Positions 25,676 through 36,500 of a stretch of DNA of 60,825 nt are shown one piece after another. The first letter of the stretch is position 1. Each line of letters opens with the position of its first letter. Under the pieces are notes generated by a model. The model saw only the letters and a list, made by a program, of their open reading frames with translations. It made no database searches and had not been told where the DNA came from. Source of the DNA: an uncultured Bacteroidales bacterium (GTDB lineage: Bacteria > Bacteroidota > Bacteroidia > Bacteroidales > F082); contig CAMJQC010000008.1 in assembly GCA_946407975.1 (NCBI GenBank), forward strand, positions 1 to 60,825, in the 5' to 3' direction. Made by a program: the position numbers and the translations under genes.

Positions 25676-25876
25676 ATAAAAAACATTATGGCAAAAAACC
25701 GAGTGCAAAGGTAAGGAAATAATCGTCATTACGTCTCAAGAAAACGAATTATTTCCGTTATGAAACCGTTTTAAATGAAAAAGGCAGCTCCGAAAGATGT
25801 TTAACATGTCTATGAAACATCTTTTTATCGTGTGAAAATAATTCAGAAATATCTAGCTTTACTTTTATTTTTATTC

Positions 25877-25884
25877 TAATTTTG
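25877..25884 (+). promoter_or_regulatory. -7 element upstream of rubrerythrin
   Basis: TAATTTTG matches TAnnTTTG, 42 bases before the ATG at 25926. No clear -33 element. Confidence 0.5.
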
Positions 25885-25925
25885 CGTTTCAACAATTGAC
25901 GAAACCAACTCAAAAAAATCTGACT

Positions 25926-26483
25926 ATGAAAAAGAAATTCATTTGCCCTATCTGTGGCTTTGTTTACGAAGGAGAAGAAGCTCCTGACATTTGTCCTCAA
26001 TGCAAGCAAAACGTTGCCGGGAAATGGAAAGTGGTTGACGAAAGCGCCGCTTTGAATTTCGTTACCGAGCATGTGCTGGGTATTGCAAAAGGCACAGGAG
26101 ACGAGATGATCAAAGACCTGAATTCACACTATATGGGAGAAGCCACCGAGGTAGGCATGTATCTCGCGATGAGCCGTCAGGCTGATCGCGAAGGTTACCC
26201 CGAAATTGCCGAGGCCTTCAAGCGTTACGCCTTTGAAGAGGCCGAGCACTGCGCTAAATTTGCCGAGCTTCTCGGCGACGTAGTTTGGGACACCAAGACC
26301 AACCTCTACAAACGTATGATTGCCGAATGCGGCGCCTGCGAAGACAAGATGCGCATTGCCCGTATCGCCAAGGAACGCAACCTCGACGCCATCCACGACA
26401 CCGTGCATGAAATGGCTAAGGACGAAGCCCGTCACGGCAAAGGTTTCGAGGGTTTATACAAACGCTATTTTGGCGACAAATAA
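25926..26483 (+). CDS. reverse rubrerythrin
   Basis: A 185-residue protein with an N-terminal rubredoxin ([10 protein letters not shown] and CPQC) and a C-terminal ferritin-like di-iron domain ([34 protein letters not shown]). This is the reversed domain order of classic rubrerythrin. It reduces hydrogen peroxide in anaerobes. The ATG at 25926 is preferred over an upstream start because it opens directly into the rubredoxin. Confidence 0.93.
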   Translation: MKKKFICPICGFVYEGEEAPDICPQCKQNVAGKWKVVDESAALNFVTEHVLGIAKGTGDEMIKDLNSHYMGEATEVGMYLAMSRQADREGYPEIAEAFKRYAFEEAEHCAKFAELLGDVVWDTKTNLYKRMIAECGACEDKMRIARIAKERNLDAIHDTVHEMAKDEARHGKGFEGLYKRYFGDK

Positions 26484-26519
26484 CTTGACAAACAACTTTA
26501 AATACTAAAAAATAAAAAA

Positions 26520-27032
26520 ATGATTAGCAAAAAATTAGCAAAAGCTATCAATGACCAGATCAATGCCGAAATGTGGTCGGCTTATCTGTATCTGAGCATG
26601 TCGCAAGACATCTATGTCAAAGGATTCCGTGGCATTTCCCATTGGTTCAAAGTCCAATTCCTTGAAGAGCAAGCCCATGCGGCCATTCTGATTAACTATA
26701 TGCACTCACAGGACGAACGCGTCATCCTCGCCCCTATCGCCAAAGTGCAGACCGAGTGGAAAACCGTCCTCGATGCTTTCAAGGACCAGCTTGAACACGA
26801 AAAGAAGGTCACCGCAATGATCAACAACTTGTGCGACATCGCCGACAAGGATGGCGACCGCGCCTCCAACAACTTCCTCGCCTGGTTTATTGACGAGCAA
26901 GTTGAAGAGGAGGAAGAAGCCCTACGCCTCGTCCGTCATGCCGAGATGATTGGCGACCATATCGGCGGCATGATCATGCTCGATAAGGAATTGGGTGCTC
27001 GCGAGTACCACACGCCATCACCGCTGAAATAA
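26520..27032 (+). CDS. ftnA: non-heme ferritin
   Basis: A 170-residue ferritin with the ferroxidase-type E17, E50 and H53 pattern (NAEMWSAYLYLSMSQ, FLEEQAHA) and WFIDEQVEEEEE. It stores iron and sits 36 bases behind the rubrerythrin, forming an oxidative-stress/iron pair. Confidence 0.93.
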   Translation: MISKKLAKAINDQINAEMWSAYLYLSMSQDIYVKGFRGISHWFKVQFLEEQAHAAILINYMHSQDERVILAPIAKVQTEWKTVLDAFKDQLEHEKKVTAMINNLCDIADKDGDRASNNFLAWFIDEQVEEEEEALRLVRHAEMIGDHIGGMIMLDKELGAREYHTPSPLK

Positions 27033-27050
27033 GCTCCGGTGAGACAAACA

Positions 27051-27086
27051 AAAAATCCGCTCCCTCTCGGCAGCGGATTTTTTTGT
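27051..27086 (+). terminator. terminator between ferritin and subtilase
   Basis: AAATCCGCT pairs with AGCGGATTT and is followed by seven Ts. It ends the ferritin transcript; on the other strand the leading A run also allows some termination of the convergent subtilase. Confidence 0.82.
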
Positions 27087-27105
27087 TTTCTTTTTGCAAT
27101 AACAA

Positions 27106-28752
27106 TCAATTCGTCTTCACGAACTTCAAGGTTTGACGACCGCTGTCGGATTGAGCCGAAATCACATAAACGCCAACGCCCAGTTCATTCAGTTTGTTTT
27201 CTAATGTATTGTGATTCAAACCATTGAACGAATAACTTATGACTTGACGGCCCGTCATGTCGAACACGTTCACCATGGCTTTTGAGCCTGTCTCAAGACG
27301 CACCTTCACTTCGCCTGCAGAAGGATTCGGATAGATGCTAATGAGTGTCTCGATGTCTTGCTGATGTTCGTGGACCGGCAAGGCGGTCATGGCTGCGCCA
27401 AAATCCGGGATTCCGTGACCATAACGATTATCCGGGTTCTCGTGACGGTCGCCGCTGGCACGGACAGCATCCATGATTTCTTGTGCCGTGGCCGTCGGGT
27501 TCGACTGCCAGAGGCAAGCCACTGCACCTGCCAAGACAGGATTAGAGAACGAAGTGCCACTACCATTGTAATACGAACCGTCGCTACTAGCCACATATGT
27601 CCCCTGGCCCATGGCCATGACATCGGGTTTGATACGGCCATCATAGGTCGGCCCCACTGAACTGAAATAGGCACGTTCTCCATTTCCATCGACAGCGCCG
27701 ACAGTGATGGTGTTCTCTACGTCGGCAGGAATACCCAGCGTGCATTCGCCGTTCCAGCTATCGCCTTCGTTACCTGCGGAGGTGGTGCAAACCATGCCGC
27801 GGCTGGCGGCAATGCCAGCACCAATGGACATGGGAGCCGTATGCCCGTCAAAATGTTCAAACGGGTGATCCCATTGAGCCATGTCAAAATCAATATAGCC
27901 CAACGAGGTGGTGCACACATCAACGCCGAGACTATCGGCGAGTTCTGCTCCCGAGACCCAGTTATACTCCTCAACGATATTCTCTGAATAACCATCTTCG
28001 GTATGGAAGAGATAGAACGATGCCTTAGGGGCAGTACCCACGAAGGTGTTCGGCACAAAAGCGCCGATTGTGCTGAGACAGCTGCAGCCATGAGAGCTCT
28101 GCGTATAGACCGAGGTGCTGCCATAGACAAAGTCGCGGACGCCAAGCAGACGCCCTTCTTCGCGCATGTTGTCGAATGCCGGATGCGTGTCGGCGCCGAC
28201 AAAACCGCCATCAAGAACGGCAATGATCATACCCTCACCCATGAAACCGCTATCGTGCAAGGCATTGGCATTAATCTGCATGACTTGCGTTGCCGCACCG
28301 CCATAATAGCCATAGGTCTCTTTGGAACTTTCAACGGCCCGCATCTCTTTTTCCATCCAACTCTCCTTGATCCTTTGTGCTTCCGGGTTGTTTTCGCAAT
28401 TGCGCACCACCTCCACGAAATCGAGCGCGTTAATGGCCTCAATTACAGAAGGATTCGTCACATAAACGGAAACACCGTTCAGCCACTTGGAAGGATTCAA
28501 CAGCTCAGCTCCACAATCAGCTACAGCCTGAAGATATTGCGGGTTGACGGGGATGTCATACTCATCAATAGCAATCCCTTGATTGGCACGACGTTGCAAA
28601 GCTCTTGGACTCAAATATGCCTCAGGGTTATCAATAGAATAGGGTGAGTTGTTCTTGTCGGTAAACTGCACCCAATAAATATTGGTGGCGATTTGCGCCT
28701 GTGCAAAAACAGCGGCCACCAAGAAAAGGAGTAAAAATGATAACTTTCTCAT
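27106..28752 (-). CDS. secreted S8 subtilisin-like protease with T9SS sorting domain
   Basis: A 548-residue protein with a signal peptide ending AQAQ. The S8 triad is present: Asp in IAVLDGGF, His in SSHGCSC and Ser in GTSFSNPVLAG. The oxyanion Asn is in TTSAGNEGDS. The C-terminal ~75 residues (ISIYPNPSAGEV to the end) match the type A T9SS sorting domain. It is secreted across the outer membrane and probably anchored to the surface. A -7 element lies at 28775-28782 on the minus strand. Confidence 0.92.
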   Translation of the reverse strand: MRKLSFLLLFLVAAVFAQAQIATNIYWVQFTDKNNSPYSIDNPEAYLSPRALQRRANQGIAIDEYDIPVNPQYLQAVADCGAELLNPSKWLNGVSVYVTNPSVIEAINALDFVEVVRNCENNPEAQRIKESWMEKEMRAVESSKETYGYYGGAATQVMQINANALHDSGFMGEGMIIAVLDGGFVGADTHPAFDNMREEGRLLGVRDFVYGSTSVYTQSSHGCSCLSTIGAFVPNTFVGTAPKASFYLFHTEDGYSENIVEEYNWVSGAELADSLGVDVCTTSLGYIDFDMAQWDHPFEHFDGHTAPMSIGAGIAASRGMVCTTSAGNEGDSWNGECTLGIPADVENTITVGAVDGNGERAYFSSVGPTYDGRIKPDVMAMGQGTYVASSDGSYYNGSGTSFSNPVLAGAVACLWQSNPTATAQEIMDAVRASGDRHENPDNRYGHGIPDFGAAMTALPVHEHQQDIETLISIYPNPSAGEVKVRLETGSKAMVNVFDMTGRQVISYSFNGLNHNTLENKLNELGVGVYVISAQSDSGRQTLKFVKTN

Positions 28753-28774
28753 CAGATTGATTTTTTTAGGTATG

Positions 28775-28831
28775 CAAAAATAGGTTTTTTTTAGTCATGC
28801 CATTCCATTTTGCATTAATTGCTTACTTTTG
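28775..28831. promoter_or_regulatory. divergent promoter region of subtilase and trmD
   Basis: TATTTTTG on the minus strand (28775-28782) faces the subtilase. TACTTTTG on the plus strand (28824-28831) faces trmD, 15 bases before its ATG. Confidence 0.5.
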
Positions 28832-28846
28832 CCGAAAAATTACAGC

Positions 28847-29554
28847 ATGCGTATTGACATCATCGCCATTTTCCCCGAAATGTTCGAAGGCCCTTTCACG
28901 GAGTCCATCATCAAACGGGCTGTCAACAAAGGCATCGTTGAAATCGGATTACACAACCTCCGCGATTATAGCACCGATAAGCACCATAAAGTGGACGATT
29001 ATTCCTTTGCCGCCGGAGCAGGGATGGTGATGATGATCGAACCCGTTGACAACTGCATCACCCATTTGAAAAGCCAACGCAGCTACGACGAGGTCATCTA
29101 TATGAGTCCAGACGGTGAGATACTCAACCAACCGCTTTGCAATCAGCTCTCTATGAAAGAGAATCTCATCATACTTTGCGGGCATTACAAGGGCATTGAT
29201 GAACGCATCCGAGAACATCTCATCACCAAGGAGATCTCCATTGGCGACTATGTGCTTTCAGGTGGTGAATTAGGTGCTGCCGTGTTGGTCGACAGTCTGG
29301 TACGCCTTATCCCAGGTGCTTTAGGCGACGAGACCTCTGCCCTATCCGACTCTTTTCAAGACGGACTCGTCTCTCCGCCGGTTTATACGCGACCAAGAGA
29401 ATACAAAGGATGGTCCGTTCCCGACATCTTACTCTCTGGAAATGACATGAAAATCAACGAGTGGAAATTAGAACAAGCTTTACTCAGAACCCAGGAAAGA
29501 AGACCTGAAATGTACGAGAAATTTAAGGCCGATTCGAAAAATTCCTCTCTATAA
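28847..29554 (+). CDS. trmD: tRNA (guanine37-N1)-methyltransferase TrmD
   Basis: A 235-residue SPOUT methyltransferase that makes m1G37. It starts [13 protein letters not shown] and carries the trefoil-knot motif [11 protein letters not shown] and [15 protein letters not shown]. Length and start fit the family. It is followed by rplS, the usual trmD-rplS order. Confidence 0.96.
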   Translation: MRIDIIAIFPEMFEGPFTESIIKRAVNKGIVEIGLHNLRDYSTDKHHKVDDYSFAAGAGMVMMIEPVDNCITHLKSQRSYDEVIYMSPDGEILNQPLCNQLSMKENLIILCGHYKGIDERIREHLITKEISIGDYVLSGGELGAAVLVDSLVRLIPGALGDETSALSDSFQDGLVSPPVYTRPREYKGWSVPDILLSGNDMKINEWKLEQALLRTQERRPEMYEKFKADSKNSSL

Positions 29555-29576
29555 GTTTTTGAATTCAAATTTTTTG

Positions 29577-29584
29577 TATATTTG
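29577..29584 (+). promoter_or_regulatory. -7 element upstream of rplS
   Basis: TATATTTG, about 45 bases before the ATG at 29629. Confidence 0.5.
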
Positions 29585-29628
29585 CAGCCGTTTTTCGAGC
29601 GAAGAAATATACAAAAATAAATATAGAA

Positions 29629-29982
29629 ATGAGTAAGAATTCTTTAATTCAATTTATTGAAGATCAAATCGTTGTAAAAGATTTTCCAAAATTCAAGACG
29701 GGCGACACCATCACGGTTACCTACCGTATTGTCGAGAATGAAAAGACCCGTTTGCAGAAGTTCCAGGGTATCGTTCTGAAGCGTAGCGGCTGTGGAAAGA
29801 CCGCCACTTTCACCATCAGAAAGATATCAAACAACATTGGCGTGGAAAGATGTTTCCCGATTGCCTCCCCTATGATTGAGAACATTGAAGTCAACAAGGA
29901 AGGCGCTGTGCGTAAGTCTCGTATCTACTATCTCAGAGGTTTGCGCGGCAAGAAAGCCAGAATCAAGGAAGCCCGTCATTAA
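29629..29982 (+). CDS. rplS: 50S ribosomal protein L19
   Basis: A 117-residue L19 with the family motifs GDTITVTYRIVE, RLQKFQGIVLKR and RSRIYYLR-like RKSRIYYLRG. It binds the 30S-50S interface. It follows trmD with its own promoter element. Confidence 0.97.
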   Translation: MSKNSLIQFIEDQIVVKDFPKFKTGDTITVTYRIVENEKTRLQKFQGIVLKRSGCGKTATFTIRKISNNIGVERCFPIASPMIENIEVNKEGAVRKSRIYYLRGLRGKKARIKEARH

Positions 29983-30007
29983 TCGCGGATTTCTGCTTCA
30001 AAATCAA

Positions 30008-30035
30008 AAAGCCCCGAGTCATCGGGGCTTTTTTT
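30008..30035 (+). terminator. terminator after rplS
   Basis: AGCCCCGA pairs with TCGGGGCT, followed by seven Ts. Confidence 0.9.
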
Positions 30036-30104
30036 GCTTTATACCTCAATTTGTGGAATATTTTTCCACATTTATCCAAATGCCAATAGTCTTAAAAACG
30101 CTTC

Positions 30105-32105
30105 TCAAAACGGCTTTCTGAAAGTGCAGCCATTTCGCCACTCCGAACAGCCATAAGCCGTTTTGCCTTTGATGACATGGCCTTTGCCACAGACGGGACA
30201 AACCGTGCCGACAATAGCATCAGGCGATGGCGTTGTTTTCTTTTCCGCTGTCTTGTCTTTCGGTTTGGATACGCGCTTCTTCTTCACCGCAGCCGTAGCG
30301 GCAACGGGTTGTGATGTCACGCGGCGGTTGCTGGTATCTGCCATCACGGTATTGACGATCTCCGTCACCATCTGTTTCAGTTCTTCCAGAAACTGCTTCG
30401 CTTCATATTTATGCTGCTCGATTTCACGAAGCTTCTTCTCCCAGATGCCGGTCAGTTCTGCACTCTTCAGAAGATCCTCGTGGATAAGTCCGACGAGTTC
30501 GATACCCGTCTGTGTCGGCATCAGGCTCTTGCGTTCCTTGCGGATATATTGCCTTTTGAACAGCGTCTCAATGATAGCGGCCCTAGTAGAAGGGCGGCCA
30601 ATGCCGTTTTCTTTCAAGGCTTCTCGCAACGACTCGTCTTCTACCAGTCTGCCTGCTGTTTCCATAGCCCTTAACAAGGTGGCCTCCGTGTAGGGTTTAG
30701 GGGGGCTGGTCCACTTCTCGGCCAGTCTAGGTTCATGGGGACCCTGTTCTCCTTTGGTGAAAGCAGGCAACACTTGTTCCTCCTCTTTTTCCTCGCCATC
30801 TTTCTCTTCCGCCTTCACCGGTTTGATCACCTCTCTCCACCCTGGGATAAGTATTTGCTTACCTGAAGTCTTAAACGCCACCTCCTCCACCTTTCCCATT
30901 ACTGTGGTAGTGGAAAAAACGCAATCAGGATAAAACACGGAAATGAAATGACGACAGACCTCATCATAGACCTTCTCCTCGGCAAACGACAGGCCCTGAG
31001 GATGGACGCCCGTAGGAATGATGGCATGATGGTCGGTGACCTTGGAGGAATCAAACACCTTCTTGCTTTTCGGAAGCGGCTTCCCCAGTAAAGGTTGCGT
31101 CAGTGAGGCATAATCCTGTAATCCTTTCAATATGCCATCGCATTTCGGGTAGATATCGTCGCTCAGATAAGTTGTATCCACACGAGGATAGGTGGTGTAT
31201 TTCTTCTCATAAAGGCTTTGGATGGTCTGCAGGGTCTGGTCAGCCGAGAACCCGTATTTCTTATTACACTCCACCTGCAACGAGGTGAGGTCGTACAAGC
31301 GAGGCGGGGCTTCCGTACCTTTCTTCGTCGCAATATCGGTAACGGTAAAAGGCTTGCCCATAATCTGTTGCAAGTCCTTCTGCCCCTCCTCATCGGATTT
31401 GTATTTTCCTTTAACGGCCGTAAAAGTCACCTCACGGTATACGGTTGAAAGCACCCAATACGGCTCCGGTTTAAAGTTCGTGATTTCCCAGTACCGGTTG
31501 ACAATCAAGGCTAAGGTTGGCGTCTGCACTCTGCCAATAGACAAAATCTGACGATTTTGTCCATACCGCAATGTATAAAGCCGAGTAGCATTCATACCCA
31601 AAAGCCAATCGCCGATAGCACGAGAAAGACCTGCTTCATAAAGTGACTGATAGTCTGACTGATCTTTCAGGTTCTTAAAGCCCTCGCGAATCGCTTCATC
31701 CGTCATCGAAGAAATCCAAAGGCGTTGCACAGGGCAATGCGCATTGGCCTTCTGCATCACCCAACGCTGGATGAGTTCTCCCTCCTGCCCCGCATCACCA
31801 CAGTTGATGATGCTATCGGCATGCTGCATCAGGTTCTCTATGACCTTAAACTGTTTCTCATAAGTAGGATTGTTCGGAATCAGTTTGATGCCAAAACGTG
31901 GCGGAATCATCGGCAGACGGCTCAAAGCCCAGGTTTTCCACATGGGCGTATAGTCATGAGGTTCCTTCAATGTACAAAGATGCCCAAAAGTCCAGGTAAC
32001 CTGATAGCCATTGCCTTCCATATAGCCTTCGTGGGACGCATTAGCCCCTATAATCCTGGCTATATCCTTTGCCACACTGGGCTTTTCGGCAATACAGACT
32101 ATCAT
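30105..32105 (-). CDS. topB: DNA topoisomerase III (type IA)
   Basis: A 666-residue type IA topoisomerase. The Toprim starts MIVCIAEKPSVAKDIA, the active-site Tyr lies in TTYPRVDTTYL, and SIGRVQTPTLALI is present. A C-terminal zinc-ribbon-like CPVCGKGHVI ends the protein. It relaxes and decatenates DNA. A TATCTTTG -7 element lies at 32125-32132 on the minus strand. Confidence 0.94.
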   Translation of the reverse strand: MIVCIAEKPSVAKDIARIIGANASHEGYMEGNGYQVTWTFGHLCTLKEPHDYTPMWKTWALSRLPMIPPRFGIKLIPNNPTYEKQFKVIENLMQHADSIINCGDAGQEGELIQRWVMQKANAHCPVQRLWISSMTDEAIREGFKNLKDQSDYQSLYEAGLSRAIGDWLLGMNATRLYTLRYGQNRQILSIGRVQTPTLALIVNRYWEITNFKPEPYWVLSTVYREVTFTAVKGKYKSDEEGQKDLQQIMGKPFTVTDIATKKGTEAPPRLYDLTSLQVECNKKYGFSADQTLQTIQSLYEKKYTTYPRVDTTYLSDDIYPKCDGILKGLQDYASLTQPLLGKPLPKSKKVFDSSKVTDHHAIIPTGVHPQGLSFAEEKVYDEVCRHFISVFYPDCVFSTTTVMGKVEEVAFKTSGKQILIPGWREVIKPVKAEEKDGEEKEEEQVLPAFTKGEQGPHEPRLAEKWTSPPKPYTEATLLRAMETAGRLVEDESLREALKENGIGRPSTRAAIIETLFKRQYIRKERKSLMPTQTGIELVGLIHEDLLKSAELTGIWEKKLREIEQHKYEAKQFLEELKQMVTEIVNTVMADTSNRRVTSQPVAATAAVKKKRVSKPKDKTAEKKTTPSPDAIVGTVCPVCGKGHVIKGKTAYGCSEWRNGCTFRKPF

Positions 32106-32124
32106 CTTTGGAGATTTTCTATCG

Positions 32125-32132
32125 CAAAGATA
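32125..32132 (-). promoter_or_regulatory. -7 element upstream of topB
   Basis: TATCTTTG on the minus strand, 20 bases before the topB ATG, lying between topB and the DUF58 gene. Confidence 0.5.
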
Positions 32133-32147
32133 GAGGTTTTATGCAAA

Positions 32148-33083
32148 CTACATCAGTTTGGAACGCTTGATGAGATAACTGGTCAGAATCTGATTATAGT
32201 CTTTGTTGATGTCGGCTTCGACATAATCGATTTGGTATTGGTAGCAATGGCGGAGAAGCGCTTCCTTACGTTCTGCCATCTTTTTCCTATAGGCTTCTTG
32301 CACCTCGACAGGATTGAGTTTCAACACATCACCTGTCTCTAGATCCACGAAACGGTACGGCCTGTTTTCAAAATCCAAGTCTTGCTCCAACTGTCCATCG
32401 AAGACATGGAACAGGATGACCTCGTGCTTATTGTATTTAAGGTGCTCCAACGCCTCGAACATCGCAGAATAATCGGCTAGACTGTCGAGCATATCCGTAA
32501 AAATCACCACAAGCGAACGACGGTGAGTCATCTCTGCAATCTGATGAAGGCATTGAGGCGTCGAGGTCGTTTTCCGATTCGACTTGTCGTAGTCGTGAAT
32601 CAGACCTTCCAATTTACTATAAATAAGTTTGTTATGGACCGTTGAGGACTTTGCCGGTTCGTGAAACACGATTTCACTATCAAACAAATCGAGTCCGACG
32701 GCATCGCGCTGCCGATGCATCAACTCCATAAGCGAAGCAGCAGCGTAAACAGAAAAAAACAGTTTGTTGGGATGTTCAAAATCAATCTTCTGGCGCACTG
32801 GAAAACACATGCTGGAACTGGCATCAATCACCAGCTGACAGCGCAGATTGGTCTCCTCCTCAAAGCGCTTCACGAATAGCTTTTCGGTACGACCATACAG
32901 TTTCCAGTCGATATGGCGAATCGGCTCACCCGTATTGTATTGGCGATGTTCAGCAAACTCTACCGAAAAGCCATGAAACGGGCTCTTATGCAGACCTGTA
33001 ATGAAGCCTTCGACGATTTGTCGCGCCAAAAACTCAAGGCTGCCGAATTGAGTCAATCTATTTCTATCGATGGAAAAAGCCAT
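32148..33083 (-). CDS. DUF58/vWA-like protein
   Basis: A 311-residue protein with the DUF58 motif GEPIRHIDWKLYGRTEKLFVK and a vWA-like MIDAS segment VIDASSSM. DUF58 proteins usually accompany MoxR ATPases, but none is next to it. Function unknown, possibly a chaperone or protein-interaction role. Confidence 0.85.
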   Translation of the reverse strand: MAFSIDRNRLTQFGSLEFLARQIVEGFITGLHKSPFHGFSVEFAEHRQYNTGEPIRHIDWKLYGRTEKLFVKRFEEETNLRCQLVIDASSSMCFPVRQKIDFEHPNKLFFSVYAAASLMELMHRQRDAVGLDLFDSEIVFHEPAKSSTVHNKLIYSKLEGLIHDYDKSNRKTTSTPQCLHQIAEMTHRRSLVVIFTDMLDSLADYSAMFEALEHLKYNKHEVILFHVFDGQLEQDLDFENRPYRFVDLETGDVLKLNPVEVQEAYRKKMAERKEALLRHCYQYQIDYVEADINKDYNQILTSYLIKRSKLM

Positions 33084-33198
33084 TTTCGGTTGTTCAGTTA
33101 TTCAGTTGCTGACCACAAACATCCTATGTAAAAACAAAAGACAGAAAACAGATGCAATATCGCTTCTGTCCTCTGTCTATTTCTCCTATACTGCAAGC

Positions 33199-33519
33199 TT
33201 ACAGAAGCTTTTCCAGTTTTTCAACAAACATCTTCTTAGGAGCAGCACCCACGTTCTTATCAACGACTTGTCCATTCTTGAAATAAAGCACGGTGGGAAT
33301 GTTCATGATGCCGAAACGCTGAGCTGTTCCATTGCATTCCTCGACATCGCACTTCACGGCGATCATCTTACCAGCATATTCTTCAGAGATTTCTTCGATT
33401 ATGGGTTCGACTTTCTTACAAGGGCCGCACCAAGTAGCGCCAAAGTCAACCATTACAGGGAGTTCAGATTTCAGGACGACTTCTTCAAAAGTATCGTCAG
33501 TCATGTGTACGATTGCCAT
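33199..33519 (-). CDS. trxA: thioredoxin
   Basis: A 106-residue thioredoxin with the WCGPCK active site and PTVLYFKNGQ (cis-Pro). It keeps cytoplasmic disulfides reduced. A -7 TATCTTTG is at 33549-33556 on the minus strand. Confidence 0.96.
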   Translation of the reverse strand: MAIVHMTDDTFEEVVLKSELPVMVDFGATWCGPCKKVEPIIEEISEEYAGKMIAVKCDVEECNGTAQRFGIMNIPTVLYFKNGQVVDKNVGAAPKKMFVEKLEKLL

Positions 33520-33548
33520 AGTTTTATGATTTATTCGTTTTTGAGTTG

Positions 33549-33556
33549 CAAAGATA
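33549..33556 (-). promoter_or_regulatory. -7 element upstream of trxA
   Basis: TATCTTTG on the minus strand, 30 bases before the thioredoxin ATG. Confidence 0.5.
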
Positions 33557-33598
33557 CAAGTTATTCATCAAATCCGCATCATCTAAATACATTTTTTA

Positions 33599-36500
33599 TC
33601 ATCGCAGATTAAATACGGCATAAGGAAGTTTTTCCAAAAGCGGCAGCACCTCACCCGCATTGATACCGCCTCTGACAGGCGACATGTTGCATCCCATATT
33701 CATTTTTTTATCAAAGACATGAAGTTTGTATGACTGCTTGCCTGGATGATCTTTTATGATTTGCACAAATGCTTTCAGGTCCTCTTCCAGCATTAGGCCT
33801 ATATCTAATGTGATATAAACGGTCCTCGAAGTGTTCTCTAGGATGGCATCAAGCAGTCGCACTTCCGAAAAGCGCACTTCCAGATGGTCTGGAATTGCAT
33901 TGGGGGCTTCATCTGGCTTACGGAACGGAGGACGCAACACCCCTGTCAACATCACAAAGTTGTTCACCTCCAACAAGGCCTTATATTTTGAATATGTTTC
34001 CTTAAACAAAGCAAAATTGTATGATCCGGTCTGGTCTTCAATCGTAAAACGCCCATATTTTGTTCCGGTTTTAGATTCATATTCATCAGCACGGGTTATC
34101 TGTCCACCCAAACGGACCGTCCTTTCCATATTGCCCTCCGGTTCATTCAAAGCCTTAACCAAACCCTCAACATTGATATTGGCAAAAAACCGAAGTGGTA
34201 AATGATAAATCTCCATCGGATGCGATGAAATATAGAAACCCAAAGCTTCTTTTTCCATTTCTAATTCGCGCATTTTCGACCATGGTTCACATTGCGGCAA
34301 ATTGATATTAAGCGTCGAACTGCCAGAGTCATCGCTGCCAAAGCCAAACAGATCAATCTGGGCGGAGTTCTTCCTTTCAAGATAGGACGCTACCATACGA
34401 AGCGCACGTTCGATGAATGGCACAGAATCGTTCTGCGGCATATAGAAGAACATAGCGCGGTGCAGTCCTGGGAAAGAATCGAAACAGCCTGCCATATCCA
34501 TATTTTCCAACGCCCTACGATTGACGTTCTTATCGAAAGTACGGATGAGAAAATCTGTCAGATTCTTATATTTACCATTTTTGTCGCGTTCTTCAACGAT
34601 GCCGGCTATGGCTGCCTCACCTACATTCTTAATGGCACCTAAGCCATACCTGATTTCACCTTTGGCATTAACTGAGAATTTATACTCGGATTCATTGATA
34701 TCGGGACCCAAGACATCAATTTTCATTCGCTTACATTCCTCAGTCATGAAATTGACCTCCTTGATGTCGCCGAGGCTGTTATTCAGCACGGCAGCCATGA
34801 ACTCTGCCGGATAATGCGCTTTAAGATAGGCGGTTTGGTAAGACACCCACGAATAGCATGCTGCGTGCGACTTGTTGAAAGCATATGAAGCGAACTTCTT
34901 CCATTCTTCCCAGATCTTCTCCAGACGTTTCTTCACCTCTGCCTCAGGAAGGTTCTCCGTCTTCGTCAGCTTGGCCACACCTTGTTTCATGAACTTCTCA
35001 TACAGCTCCTCCATCTTGGCCAGCTGCTTCTTTCCCATCGCCTTGCGCAAGGTATCAGACTCACCTCTTGTGAAATCAGCCAATTCGCGAGAGAGCAGCA
35101 TGACCTGCTCCTGATAAACACAGATGCCGTAAGTGTCCTTCAGGTATTTCTCCATACAGGCGAAGTCGTACTTGATCTCCTGCCTACCTTGCTTGCGCGC
35201 GATGAAGTCGGGGATGTTGTCCATCGGGCCGGGACGATAGAGGGCGTTCATAGCGATGATGTCGCCGATGACGGAAGGCTGCAGCTCACGCAGGTATTTC
35301 TGCATGCCGGGCGATTCAAACTGGAACGTGCCGATGGTGTTGCCTGCTGAATAGAGTTTGTATGTCTCCTCGTCGTCAATCGGGATGTGGTCGATGTCTA
35401 TGTCGATGCCACGGGTCTTCTTGATGTTCTTCAAGGCGTCCTTGATCAAGGTCAAGGTCTTCAGACCCAAGAAGTCCATCTTGATGAGGCCCACGGTCTC
35501 GATGACATGGCCATCATATTGAGTTACAACGACATCCTCTTTGGTGTCTTTATCTTTTACGGTACAAACAGGTGCCACATTGGTCAAGTCGTCGGCACCG
35601 ATGATGACGCCACAAGCATGAATGCCCACCTGACGGTTGGTGTCCTCCAGCTCCTCGGCGTAGGTCAACATGGTCGAGACATTCTGGTCATCACCGTTAA
35701 GCATCTCTTTCAGCTCGGGCACATACTTGTAGCAGTTCTTCAGGTTGACCTTGGGCATCTTCTTGGGCACCTCGCCTTCCACGGCTTTCACTGCGGCCTC
35801 GTCGAAGTTACGGTCAGGGATAAAGCTCTTGATCTTATTGACCTCGGGCAAAGGCACCTTCTGCACACGACCTACGTCCTGGATGGCCGACTTGGCCGCC
35901 ATGGTGCCGTAGGTGATGATGTGAGCCACTCTCTCCTTTCCGTATTTGTTGGTCACCCAATTAAGCACGCGTTCACGGCCGTCGTCGTCGAAGTCGACGT
36001 CGATATCAGGCAGTGAGATACGGTCGGGGTTGAGGAAACGCTCAAACAGCAAGTCGTATTTCAACGGGTCAAGGTCGGTGATCTTCAAGCAATAGGCCAC
36101 CACCGAGCCAGCAGCCGAGCCACGGCCCGGGCCCACAGAGACACCCAATTCCTCTCTTGCGGCACGGATATAGTCGCTCACGATAAGGAAGTAACCCGGG
36201 AAGCCCATGGTCTTCATCACGTGCAGCTCGAACTTGATACGCTCAATCTGGTCCTCAGTAAGATTCTCGCCATAGCGCTCTTTAGCGCCTTCCCAGGTTA
36301 ACTTGGCGAGGTAGTCTGCCTCGAGCTTGATACGGTACAGTCGGTCGTAGCCACCCAGTTTCTTGACCTTTTTCTCGGCCTCTTCCTGCGACATCACCAC
36401 GTTGCCGTGCTCGTCGCGGGTGAACTCATTGAAGAGGTCTTCCTCGGTAAACTTCTTGCGATACTCCTCTTCCGTGCCGAAGCTCTCTGGGATGGGGAAC